Source: Bifidobacterium sp. N4G05 (GTDB taxonomy: Bacteria; Actinomycetota; Actinomycetes; Actinomycetales; Bifidobacteriaceae). Taken from it: a stretch of 64,000 bases of DNA. The notes beneath the pieces are model-generated. The model was given only the letters and a program-made list of their open reading frames with translations. It was not told where the DNA came from and ran no database searches. Both the position numbers and the translations under genes were made by a program. The stretch is from the NCBI RefSeq assembly GCF_002742445.1, contig NZ_NJNQ01000004.1, forward strand, positions 232,345 through 296,344, in the 5' to 3' direction. Of this stretch, positions 35,534 to 43,830 are shown piece by piece; position 1 is the first letter of the stretch; every line of letters starts with the position of its first letter.

Positions 35534-36730
35534 TCACGGTTCGATGATCCAGCTCAAACCGACCAGCACAATGAGGAACAGCACGTTCACCGCCGAGTAC
35601 ACAGCCAGATAGCGTCCCTTCTTGTCAGGATACTTGCGTGTCACGTTCTTGTAGCCGATCAGCGACGCCATGGATGCGATCAGCGTACCCATGCCACCAA
35701 GGTTGGTGCCGATGATCAGCGCACGCCATTGATCGCAGAAGCCTGACAGCAGCAGCGTGGTCGGCACGTTGGAGATGAACTGGCTGGACACCACGGACAC
35801 TTCCAGCGGATGCGCCCCCACCAAGGAGGCGGCCAGCTCGTAGAATTCCGGCACGCGTTTCATATTGCCGATGAAAATGAAGAACATGCAGAAGGTCAGC
35901 GGCAATCCCCAATCGATATTGCGGAACACGCGGCGATCGCAGAACAGGAACGCCACCACCACGATCACGCACATGGCCCATAGCGGAATGAAATCGCTCA
36001 CAGCCAGCAAACACACGATGAACAATGCGCAATATACGATCGTGCGCCAACCCCCATAACCGGCGCCATAGCCGGTCACACGAATCTCATCCGGCCGCGG
36101 CTGGTCGGAATTCGGAGCGAGCACATTCTGTTCGATACCGCTGCCGTCGATAGAGGAAAATTCGGAAACAGGTTTCTTGCCGAATACCACGCAGGCGATA
36201 AGCACCAGCAATACCGCCGCGGTAACGGAATACGGCGCCATAATGCCAATCATTTCAGCGGACGGCATGCCGGTCAACGCTTTCAGATACAGGTTGTGCG
36301 CGTTGCCGATTGGCGTCAACATACTGCCCACGTTCGCACCGACGGTCATCAAGGTGCCGACCAGCACCGCATGCTCCTCCATATGAGCCATGGTAAGCAC
36401 CGCGATCGCGAACGGAATGAACGTAACCAACGCCACATCATTGGTGATCAGCATGCCGGAAAAATACGTGAGCGAAATCAGCGTGATCACCAATCCGCGC
36501 GCAGTGTTCACATGATGCAGCAATCGTGAGCCGATAATACGGAACACGCCGATGCGCTGGAAACCGCACACCACCAGCATCAGGCAGATCAGCTGCGAAA
36601 TGGTGCTCGCATGAATATATCCGCCATACTCCTTGTCGGGAGGCACGATAAAGCATGAAATAAGAGCAAGTATGGAAGCAACTACGAGAATGGTCTCGTT
36701 TTTCAGGATTTTAACGACCAATCGTCGCAT
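35534..36730 (-). CDS. SLC13/ArsB/NhaD-like ion transporter
   Basis: A 398-residue membrane protein with about 10-11 helices. TYFSGMLITNDVALVTFIPF and GANVGSMLTPIGNAHNLYL are the paired Asn/Pro-containing re-entrant motifs typical of the IT superfamily (citrate, arsenite, Na+/H+). The exact ion or dicarboxylate cannot be told. The upstream 190 bases hold an unusually dense palindrome cluster, so expression is likely repressor-controlled. A monocistronic unit. Confidence 0.85.
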   Translation of the reverse strand: MRRLVVKILKNETILVVASILALISCFIVPPDKEYGGYIHASTISQLICLMLVVCGFQRIGVFRIIGSRLLHHVNTARGLVITLISLTYFSGMLITNDVALVTFIPFAIAVLTMAHMEEHAVLVGTLMTVGANVGSMLTPIGNAHNLYLKALTGMPSAEMIGIMAPYSVTAAVLLVLIACVVFGKKPVSEFSSIDGSGIEQNVLAPNSDQPRPDEIRVTGYGAGYGGWRTIVYCALFIVCLLAVSDFIPLWAMCVIVVVAFLFCDRRVFRNIDWGLPLTFCMFFIFIGNMKRVPEFYELAASLVGAHPLEVSVVSSQFISNVPTTLLLSGFCDQWRALIIGTNLGGMGTLIASMASLIGYKNVTRKYPDKKGRYLAVYSAVNVLFLIVLVGLSWIIEP

Positions 36731-36752
36731 TCATTCCTCCGTGAATCCAGTT

Positions 36753-36767
36753 TGCAAACCGTTTGCA
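36753..36767. promoter_or_regulatory. Operator-like palindrome next to the ion transporter start
   Basis: TGCAAAC-C-GTTTGCA, a perfect odd-centred palindrome, 23 bases upstream of the transporter ATG. It shares the GCAAAC/GTTTGC half-site with the upstream cluster. Confidence 0.6.
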
Positions 36768-36908
36768 GACCCGGGCGATTTTCTCAAGAAACGCCGTATT
36801 CACTTTACCCGAAAAATCGCATAGCACATACCCTTGGCATACGATTTTTCCGACCATTCCAACGTTTTTCAGCCACTACGCCCTACTGTTCTTTACCTTT
36901 GCAAACCG

Positions 36909-36935
36909 GCAAAACTGTTTTGCAATTGCAAAACA
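36909..36935. promoter_or_regulatory. Overlapping GCAAAAC palindromes over a candidate promoter
   Basis: GCAAAAC-T-GTTTTGC (36909-36923) overlaps the perfect 20-base palindrome TGTTTTGCAATTGCAAAACA (36916-36935). The latter covers the candidate -10 that follows a TTGACA on the minus strand. Arrangement suggests a repressor site for the ion transporter gene. Confidence 0.68.
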
Positions 36936-37115
36936 CGCCGGAAGATACTGTATGTCAACTAAGAATTCGTTAAGTATTCTCGCCTCGTTCACCGCATGTT
37001 CGCTGACCGTTCATACAGCACTTGGATATGCGGCAGATCCAGGTGCAAGACAAAGACGTTCGGGAGTTATCGGACGTTCTGGCACGCGGCAGACACTTAG
37101 GTACACGACAAATGT

Positions 37116-39200
37116 TCAGGCAACGTTATTGCCAAACACCCTCGCCTGCAGATCCTTACGCAAGGTCTCAAGTTTGGTGATCTGACCGAGCAACTCGATT
37201 TTCTCGGCACCGTCTGGCAGTTGCGCCATGCGACGCTTGTCCGCACCGATTTTGCGCATGATGCCCGTGTCAAGCAGTCGAATGATGAGTTCGGACGCGT
37301 ATCTGCGCTCATCATCCGTCGGTTTGCGCAATTGCACGTTGATTTCTTGCGATTGTTGCGACGCGCGTTCCGTATCGGCGTCACTCGGCGGCAACGGCAG
37401 TTGCATGACGGCAAGCTCGTTGATCACGGATTCCAACATCGGCCCGCCTGCTTTGGTGAGATTATGCATCCACAGTCCTTGCGGGGTGTCCGCGGACGGC
37501 AGACCACCAGCGGCGGCGACTGCTTGGAACAGCGTACGGAACACGGGAGTCATGAAGCTCGACAGCGTGAGGCTGGCGAACAATGTCGGATCCACGGCAA
37601 GCGGCATCTGGATCAAGGTCGCCATGAACTGCTGTTCACAGATGAACACGGCATCGTCAATACGGTAATAGGATTGTTCCGCCGCGTCACGATGTTCCAG
37701 TGCCTTGCGCGCGGAAGGATTCGCATATGGATTCATGCCCTGATCCATGCGAGGTTCCGCCGCCGCTGCGGCATTGGCGGCAAAGCGACGTTTCGGCGCA
37801 TACGCGTCCTCGTCCCGCACATTGAGTTTGCGACGGGCGTCACGTACTTCGCGCTGCATAATGTCGAGATCGACGCCGATTTGACGTACCGCCTTACGTG
37901 AATACAGGTCAAGCAGCGAACGGTCGCGAATCTGTGCGATCAGTGGCGCCACGGCCTTGACTGCCCCCATTTGCCCCGTGGTATAGGTGGTGTCGAAACG
38001 CCCGATGGCGGTTTTGATCACGAAATCATACAGAGGCTCGGCGTTCGCAATAAGCGCGCGAACCGCCTCATTGCCACGTCTGATGCGCAGATCGCACGGA
38101 TCGAGATTGTCATCGGCCACGGCGACGAACGCCTGCGTCGAAAACGCGGCATCCAATCCGAACGCGTGAATCGCAGCCTTCTGTCCGGCGGCATCGCCAT
38201 CGAAAGTGAACACGATACGGGAACTCAACTGCTGCCCATCAACCTTCAACGGACCAACCAGCTGCACCGCACCCAACGAGTCGTCGGCGATAAGACGACG
38301 TACGATTTTGGCATGTTCCGCACCGAACGCGGTACCGCATGTGGCGATCGCAGTGTCGACTCCGGCCAGATGCATGGCCATCACGTCGGTATAGCCTTCG
38401 ACGATCACCACCTGACGTTTCTTGACGATCGCAGCCTTCGCCATGTCAATGCCGTAGAGCACCTGGTTTTTGCGATACAACGCCGTATCCGGCGTATTTA
38501 TGTATTTCGCGCCGATTGAATCATCCTCATACAATTTGCGTGCGCCAAAACCAAGCGTACGACCGGTCGAATCGCGAATCGGCCATGTTACGCGGCCACG
38601 AAAATAGTCGTACACCCCATGCTGGCCTTGGCGAGCCAATCCTGCATCCAGCATCTCCTGCTGTGTGAAGCCTTTGCCAGCCAAGTACCGAACCAGATTG
38701 TCCCAACCCTGCGGAGCGTATCCACAACCGAAACGCTGGCAATCGGCCTGGCTGAAGTTACGACCGTCAAGCAATTTACGTGCAGCGAGCGCATCTTTGG
38801 TCATCAGCTGCGATACGAAAAACTCCTGCGTGGCCTCATTGGCTTCCAGCAGGCGGGCACGTTTTGAACCAGTATGCTCCTTCTTGGCGTTCGACTGGTC
38901 ATAATGCAATTCGATATGGTATTTGTCGGCCAAAAGCTCGACGGCGTCACGGAAGTCGATGTTCTCCTGATGTTCAACATAGCCGAACACGTCACCGCCG
39001 AGACCACAACCGAAACAATGCCATACACCCAACGCCGGGCGCACGGAAAAACTTGGCGTTTTTTCATCGTGGAAAGGGCACAGCCCTACATAAGCGCCAG
39101 TTCCGGAAGGCTTGAGCAAAACCGTCGCGGACACAATGTCATACAGATCGGCGGTGGCGCGAACTTTTTCGATATCTTCCTTCAGAATCATTCCTGGCAT
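37116..39200 (-). CDS. dnaG: DNA primase
   Basis: Synthesises RNA primers at the replication fork. The 694-residue protein has the CHC2-type zinc site CPFHDEKTPSF...WHCFGCG near residues 40-65, the conserved RNA polymerase domain (RVTWPIRDSTGRTLGFGAR), TOPRIM motifs VIVEGYTDVMAMHLAG and FTFDGDAAGQKAAI, and an extended C-terminal DnaB-interacting part. Its ATG has AAGGTGG upstream. It lies downstream of alr on the same strand, separated by a GC-rich hairpin. Length is normal for actinobacteria. Confidence 0.95.
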   Translation of the reverse strand: MPGMILKEDIEKVRATADLYDIVSATVLLKPSGTGAYVGLCPFHDEKTPSFSVRPALGVWHCFGCGLGGDVFGYVEHQENIDFRDAVELLADKYHIELHYDQSNAKKEHTGSKRARLLEANEATQEFFVSQLMTKDALAARKLLDGRNFSQADCQRFGCGYAPQGWDNLVRYLAGKGFTQQEMLDAGLARQGQHGVYDYFRGRVTWPIRDSTGRTLGFGARKLYEDDSIGAKYINTPDTALYRKNQVLYGIDMAKAAIVKKRQVVIVEGYTDVMAMHLAGVDTAIATCGTAFGAEHAKIVRRLIADDSLGAVQLVGPLKVDGQQLSSRIVFTFDGDAAGQKAAIHAFGLDAAFSTQAFVAVADDNLDPCDLRIRRGNEAVRALIANAEPLYDFVIKTAIGRFDTTYTTGQMGAVKAVAPLIAQIRDRSLLDLYSRKAVRQIGVDLDIMQREVRDARRKLNVRDEDAYAPKRRFAANAAAAAEPRMDQGMNPYANPSARKALEHRDAAEQSYYRIDDAVFICEQQFMATLIQMPLAVDPTLFASLTLSSFMTPVFRTLFQAVAAAGGLPSADTPQGLWMHNLTKAGGPMLESVINELAVMQLPLPPSDADTERASQQSQEINVQLRKPTDDERRYASELIIRLLDTGIMRKIGADKRRMAQLPDGAEKIELLGQITKLETLRKDLQARVFGNNVA

Positions 39201-39221
39201 AGCTCACCACCTTAACAGCAA

Positions 39222-39257
39222 GCGCGGCACGTTGACCAACCATCGAACGTGCCGCGC
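39222..39257. terminator. GC-rich hairpin between alr and dnaG
   Basis: A perfect 12-bp stem GCGCGGCACGTT with its complement around 12 bases. On the minus strand it lies about 50 bases after the alr stop and just before the dnaG ribosome binding site, with only a weak T tail. Confidence 0.7.
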
Positions 39258-39305
39258 CCACCATATTGACTTTCACGGCGTGCCTTGTTTCCCACGCCCG
39301 TTGCC

Positions 39306-40664
39306 TTACAGAATGGTTGCGGGATTGAGTTTGGCGAGATCTTCGGCCGACAGCACGTCGGTGGCGTGCTCGTACAGGCGCGGAATGCGGTTGCACAGAC
39401 AGGTGAAGATCTCATAGCTGATGGTGCCTGCGGCACGGCCCCAATCGTCGGCGGTCGGTTCGGCATAATCCTCGCCACGACCCGGACCGAACAGCTGCAC
39501 GGTGTCGCCCTCATGCACGCCAAGCTTTTCCGCGGAACCGTGCAGGTCAAGCATGAACTGGTCCATGCACACGCGGCCAGACACACGGTATAGGCGCGGA
39601 CCTTCCGTAGTCATCACACGCACCGGACCGCCAGGTTTGACCACATGCTTCGCGCCTTCCATATCGAAACCGGAAGCGGAACGGTGAATGCCGTCCGCAT
39701 ATCCTACAGGCACGATCGCGGTGGACGTATCCGTAGGAGTCAGGTACGTGCGGCCATAGGAAATGCCATGGCCCGCCTCCACATCCTTGACCGTGCCGAG
39801 TTGCGCCTGCAATGTCATGGCCGGCGTCAAATCATACGTGCCAGGCGTGCCCATGGCCGGATCAGCCTCATAACCATACAGGCCAATACCCGGGCGGGTA
39901 AGCTCAAAATGAATCTCCGGGCGCGAAAGCGTGGCCGCCGTATTGGCAAGATGACGAATCTCCGGCGCAATGCCGGCAACTTCCATGCGACGGGTGAAAT
40001 CCTTGAAATTCTCGACCTGTCTATCAGTGGACGCCACGAATTCAGGCACGTCGGGAGCGTCGGCCACCGCCAAGTGACTCCACTGTCCAACAATATGCAG
40101 CACACCCTCCTTAGCGAGAGGCACCAGCTTGGCGAGCGCCGCGTCGAATGTGGCCGGAGTGAATCCATTACGTCCGAAACCGGAATCGACCTTCACGTGC
40201 ACACGCGCGGTTTTCCCAAGACGACGCGCCGCGGCCGCAACGCCGTCAATGCCCGGCAATGAGCCTACGGAAATATCGATATCATTGTCGATCAGCTCGT
40301 CAAAAGGCACCGCCATGCCGTTATATACCCATGTCAGAATGTGGCAGCGGTCTGGTCCAATACCGGCCTTGCGCAGCAGCAGCGCCTCATGCGACTGCGC
40401 CGTGCCCAGCCATGTCGCGCCTCCTGCGAGCGCCGCAAGCGCAGCCGGAATAAGACCATGCCCGTACGCGTCAGCCTTGACCACACCCATCACGGCAGTG
40501 CCGGAATTCGGGCCGCCAACCACGCTCACCAAATGACGCATATTGTCTCGCAATGCGGCCATATCGACGATGGCCTGCGCCGGGTATTGCTTTTGGGCGG
40601 CCTCATAATTGGCCTTGCCTTGTTCGGATGAGAATTTCCATTCACGGGCAGCATTGAAAGTCAT
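39306..40664 (-). CDS. alr: Alanine racemase
   Basis: PLP enzyme that makes D-alanine for peptidoglycan. The Schiff-base Lys is in VMGVVKADAYGHG (about residue 63), the catalytic Tyr region reads GISYGRTYLTP, and RVCMDQFMLDL follows. Length of about 452 residues is longer than the usual 370-390, with an N-terminal extension of about 28 residues before the barrel and extra residues at the C-terminus. The chosen ATG (MTFNAAREW) lacks a strong ribosome binding site; the 75 codons before it are not protein-like. Divergent from the APC permease. Confidence 0.93.
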   Translation of the reverse strand: MTFNAAREWKFSSEQGKANYEAAQKQYPAQAIVDMAALRDNMRHLVSVVGGPNSGTAVMGVVKADAYGHGLIPAALAALAGGATWLGTAQSHEALLLRKAGIGPDRCHILTWVYNGMAVPFDELIDNDIDISVGSLPGIDGVAAAARRLGKTARVHVKVDSGFGRNGFTPATFDAALAKLVPLAKEGVLHIVGQWSHLAVADAPDVPEFVASTDRQVENFKDFTRRMEVAGIAPEIRHLANTAATLSRPEIHFELTRPGIGLYGYEADPAMGTPGTYDLTPAMTLQAQLGTVKDVEAGHGISYGRTYLTPTDTSTAIVPVGYADGIHRSASGFDMEGAKHVVKPGGPVRVMTTEGPRLYRVSGRVCMDQFMLDLHGSAEKLGVHEGDTVQLFGPGRGEDYAEPTADDWGRAAGTISYEIFTCLCNRIPRLYEHATDVLSAEDLAKLNPATIL

Positions 40665-40907
40665 GGCTCTATTGTTGCGCTCCCATATGACGGCTTCGAA
40701 AAGACGCGCACACATGGTGAGACGATTCACGGGGTTTTCACGTTTTTGTCCGCGCCAGGTTTTTACACTCTCTTTACATAAGGCGCGTATACCTCCCATA
40801 CATGAGGCGTTCAGCCCTTCTTTGATTTCTGGCGTTTGAGGCGTGCCAGAGTCCCGGAAATCCGTCCGGTCCAGCCCATATAAAACCACTTTTAGGGAAT
40901 TAAGACC

Positions 40908-42335
40908 ATGGATCTTTTTCGCAAAAAGTCAGTGGACCAGCTCGTATCCGAGTCAACTCCACTGAAACGCACATTGAAAACGTTTGACCTTACCATGCTG
41001 GGAATCGGCGCCATCATCGGCACCGGCATTTTCGTGCTCACCGGCAAGGGCGCCCTCACCGCAGGTCCGGCATTGTGCGTCTCCTTCCTCCTGGCCGCGA
41101 TCTGCTGCGGTTTCGCAGGATTGTGCTATGCAGAGTTCGCAGCAATGGCACCAGTGTCCGGTTCCGCATATTCGTACGCGTATTTGGCGTTCGGCGAGCT
41201 GATCGCATTTGTGATCGGCTGGGATTTGATTTTGGAATACGCATTGCAGGCGGCCACCGTGTCCGCCGGATGGTCCGGTTATTTCAACAAACTGTTGGAA
41301 GGTTTCGGCTTGCATCTGCCAGTTGAGCTGACCGCGGCATACGGCACCACACCAGGCGTAACCACATACTTCAACCTGCCTGGTTTCGTAATCGTGCTCA
41401 TCATCACTTGGGTGCTGGCCATTGGCATCAACCAGACGAAGAAAACCAACGATATTATGGTGATGATCAAATTGGCCATCATCGTGCTGTTCATCGTGTG
41501 CACCGTCTGGTACATCAATCCTGCCAATTGGAAGCCGTTCTCCCCGTACGGCATTTACACGTTCCAGCCGGGCTCGACGCAGCCGTACGGCATTGTTCCG
41601 GCGGCGTCGATCGTGTTCTTCAGCTTCATCGGCTTCGACGCCGTCTCCTCCTCCGCCGAGGAGACCATCAATCCGAACAAGACACTGCCACGCGGCATTC
41701 TTATTTCGTTGGCCGTGTCGACTGTGCTGTACATCATCATGACGCTGATTATGACCGGTGTGGTGCCATACAAGGAGTTCGCGAAATTTATTGACGCTCC
41801 GGTGGCCGGCGTGATTCTCGAAACCGGCCTCAACTGGCTGGCGTTCATCGTCAATCTTGGCGCTCTGATCGGCATGACCACGGTGATGCTGGTGCAGCTG
41901 TACGGCCAGTCCCGCATCTGCTACGCCATGAGCCGCGACGGCCTGTTCCCGAAGTTCTTCGGCGAAGTGCACCCGAAGTACCGTACCCCCTACAAGGGCA
42001 CCTGGTTCTTCGGCATCCTGACGGCCATCGCCGGCGGTTTCATCAACATCAACGTATTGTTCGAATTGGTGAACATCGGTACGCTGTCGGCGTTCATCAT
42101 CGTGTCCGCAGGCATTCTGTGGATGCGTAAGACCCAGCCGGACGCACACCGCGGCTTCCGCGCTCCGGGCGTGCCGTTCACGCCGATCTGCGCGATCATT
42201 TTCTGCTTCATTCTGATTTGCGGTTTGAATTGGGAGACCTGGGTGCGTTTCGCAATCTGGTTCGCTCTTGGTTTGATCGTGTATTTCGTGTACAGCCGCA
42301 AGCATTCCGCATTGAACAAGCCAGGACTGTTCTAA
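40908..42335 (+). CDS. APC-family cationic amino acid permease
   Basis: A 475-residue secondary transporter with 12 predicted helices. TMLGIGAIIGTGIFVLTG is the substrate-binding GxG helix of the APC fold and FSFIGFDAVSSSAEETINP matches the CAT/YfnA branch, which carries basic or neutral amino acids with protons. Its ATG follows AGGGAATTAAGACC. It is monocistronic and closed by palindromic hairpins. Confidence 0.9.
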   Translation: MDLFRKKSVDQLVSESTPLKRTLKTFDLTMLGIGAIIGTGIFVLTGKGALTAGPALCVSFLLAAICCGFAGLCYAEFAAMAPVSGSAYSYAYLAFGELIAFVIGWDLILEYALQAATVSAGWSGYFNKLLEGFGLHLPVELTAAYGTTPGVTTYFNLPGFVIVLIITWVLAIGINQTKKTNDIMVMIKLAIIVLFIVCTVWYINPANWKPFSPYGIYTFQPGSTQPYGIVPAASIVFFSFIGFDAVSSSAEETINPNKTLPRGILISLAVSTVLYIIMTLIMTGVVPYKEFAKFIDAPVAGVILETGLNWLAFIVNLGALIGMTTVMLVQLYGQSRICYAMSRDGLFPKFFGEVHPKYRTPYKGTWFFGILTAIAGGFININVLFELVNIGTLSAFIIVSAGILWMRKTQPDAHRGFRAPGVPFTPICAIIFCFILICGLNWETWVRFAIWFALGLIVYFVYSRKHSALNKPGLF

Positions 42336-42353
42336 ACAACCGGTAATACTGTT

Positions 42354-42389
42354 GCTTTCGATATATCTTTCGTAAAATATATCGAAAGC
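42354..42389. repeat. Inverted repeat after the APC permease
   Basis: GCTTTCGATATAT and its complement surround CTTTCGTAAA, 18 bases after the permease stop. It forms a long AT-rich hairpin ahead of the terminator. Confidence 0.8.
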
Positions 42390-42405
42390 AACACAATCGG
42401 ATATA

Positions 42406-42450
42406 AAAATCCCGTTGAACATCTGAAATATGATATTCAACGGGATTTTT
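42406..42450. terminator. Bidirectional terminator after the APC permease
   Basis: AAAATCCCGTTGAA and TTCAACGGGATTTTT arms around 17 bases give a classical T-tailed terminator on both strands, shared with the convergent acetyltransferase gene. Confidence 0.93.
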
Positions 42451-42533
42451 GTTTCTCAATATCGCAGATTATCTGTGATTATTTGCAATGAAATTTATAT
42501 TGATTGATATCAATCCATATAAATCCGCAAATC

Positions 42534-43070
42534 TCACCATTCATGACGCTGATAGGCGATACGAGTGGTATCGAACGGCCTGTCAAGCAACTGAATCAAG
42601 CCGCAGCGCGCAAAACCATTCGATTCGAGCACATGCTGCATGGCCTTGTTGTTGGGATGCGTATCCGCACGCACATTGCCGTAATGTTCGATGCACCAGT
42701 TGATGCAGTCCTTCGCCGCACCCTTGGCGAGACCCGACGAGGCAATCCGGTGGATGGTCACATACGGATCGTCATCCAGCCAGGCACCATCGATATTCAC
42801 ATACGTCGGGTCGACGCCCGGACACAATGCGAACTGGGCGAGCACACGTTCCTCGCCATCAACCGTATCAACAAGCAGCACAGTGCGTTGCGATTCGATA
42901 TCGTCACGAACCACTTCCTCACGCGGGAACTTATCACCCCACTGCGTGGGATTGCCATTGGAGGCCATCAACTTGCGGGCATGCTCATAAATCTTCTGCA
43001 TGGTCGGCCAATCAGCCATAGTGGCGCGGCGGAACCGCCGTTCAGAAGTAATGACGCTCTCCTCACCCAT
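42534..43070 (-). CDS. GNAT-family N-acetyltransferase
   Basis: A 178-residue acetyltransferase; FRRATMADWPTMQKIYEHAR opens the fold and RADTHPNNKAMQHVLESNGF is the C-terminal GNAT element. Motif A is atypical: IASSGLAKGAAKDCINWCI, with G-x-A-K-G-A in place of Q-x-x-G-x-G/A. The start at 43070 has AAAGGTG six bases upstream; the 19 codons before it are probably untranslated. Substrate unknown. It follows luxS by 108 bases in the same direction. Confidence 0.83.
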   Translation of the reverse strand: MGEESVITSERRFRRATMADWPTMQKIYEHARKLMASNGNPTQWGDKFPREEVVRDDIESQRTVLLVDTVDGEERVLAQFALCPGVDPTYVNIDGAWLDDDPYVTIHRIASSGLAKGAAKDCINWCIEHYGNVRADTHPNNKAMQHVLESNGFARCGLIQLLDRPFDTTRIAYQRHEW

Positions 43071-43178
43071 CTCGTTCACCTTTGCATCGCCTTGTCTTCT
43101 TCCGAGCGTTAAAAATACCATGCCCACGGCACAGTATTCGCAATATGCCCGAAAAGCAGACTTGCAACCACGCGCGAA

Positions 43179-43664
43179 TCAGACCAGACGGCGCTCAAAC
43201 GCGTCAGAGCTGATGCCCTTGGCAAGAATATCCTTGCACCATTCCTTCGCCGTGAACAGGCTATGGTCGCGGTAATTGCCGCAGCTTTCGATGGTGGTGG
43301 CAGGAACGTCATCCCATGTGGCCTCGTATGCGATGAATTCCAACGCCTCCTTCAACGCGCGAGCCACTTCTTCCGTGGAATGCTCACCCCACGTCAGCAG
43401 GTGGAAACCGGTACGGCAACCGAACGGGGAACAATCGATATAACCGTCGATACGTTCACGCAACAGCACCGCAATCGTATGTTCGATGGTGTGCAGGCCA
43501 CCGGTCGGAATCGCATTCTCATTCGGCTGCACCAAACGCAAATCATAATTGGAAATCACATCGCCATTCGGACCGGTCTGCGTGTCGATATAGCGCACAT
43601 ACGGAGCCTTCACCTTGGTGTGGTCGAGCTGGAAGCTTTCCACAACCGGCTTGTCTTCTGCCAT
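43179..43664 (-). CDS. luxS: S-ribosylhomocysteine lyase
   Basis: Cleaves S-ribosylhomocysteine to homocysteine and the AI-2 precursor DPD in the activated methyl cycle. The metal site is [15 protein letters not shown] (His58, His62) with Cys128 in [12 protein letters not shown]; Cys83 in SPFGCRTGF is the catalytic Cys. The 161-residue length is normal. Two adjacent ATGs are possible starts; the second has better spacing from AAAGGA. Homocysteine it yields can feed the nearby metB/CBS-type genes. Confidence 0.97.
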   Translation of the reverse strand: MAEDKPVVESFQLDHTKVKAPYVRYIDTQTGPNGDVISNYDLRLVQPNENAIPTGGLHTIEHTIAVLLRERIDGYIDCSPFGCRTGFHLLTWGEHSTEEVARALKEALEFIAYEATWDDVPATTIESCGNYRDHSLFTAKEWCKDILAKGISSDAFERRLV

Positions 43665-43830
43665 CATCAATCCTTTCTTCAACAACTGTTCTTCTCTACT
43701 GTCGCCGTTTTGCCGGCATACGTCAACCGCACCGCCATACATGTTGCCGATAATGCGTTACACATCATATGAGACGTATGGTTTTGCAATAATCGATACG
43801 ATTATTCTTCAAGCTGACACGTCACATGAT

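Larger units (their letters stand above)
36731..37115. other. Long regulatory-looking intergenic region upstream of the ion transporter
   Basis: No gene is supported in these 385 bases. They contain TGCAAACCGTTTGCA at 36753-36767, a 9-bp stem (GAAAAATCG/CGATTTTTC) near 36809-36852, overlapping palindromes at 36909-36935, and a minus-strand TTGACA at 36953-36958 placed 17 bases before TGTTTT. The last 150 bases to the dnaG stop show nothing recognised. Confidence 0.6.

Noticed and set aside
36954..37185. Plus-strand ORF starting MSTKNSLSILASF with a signal-peptide-like start
   Set aside because: It runs into the antisense of dnaG, has no ribosome binding site, and its composition after residue 30 is that of a shadow frame.
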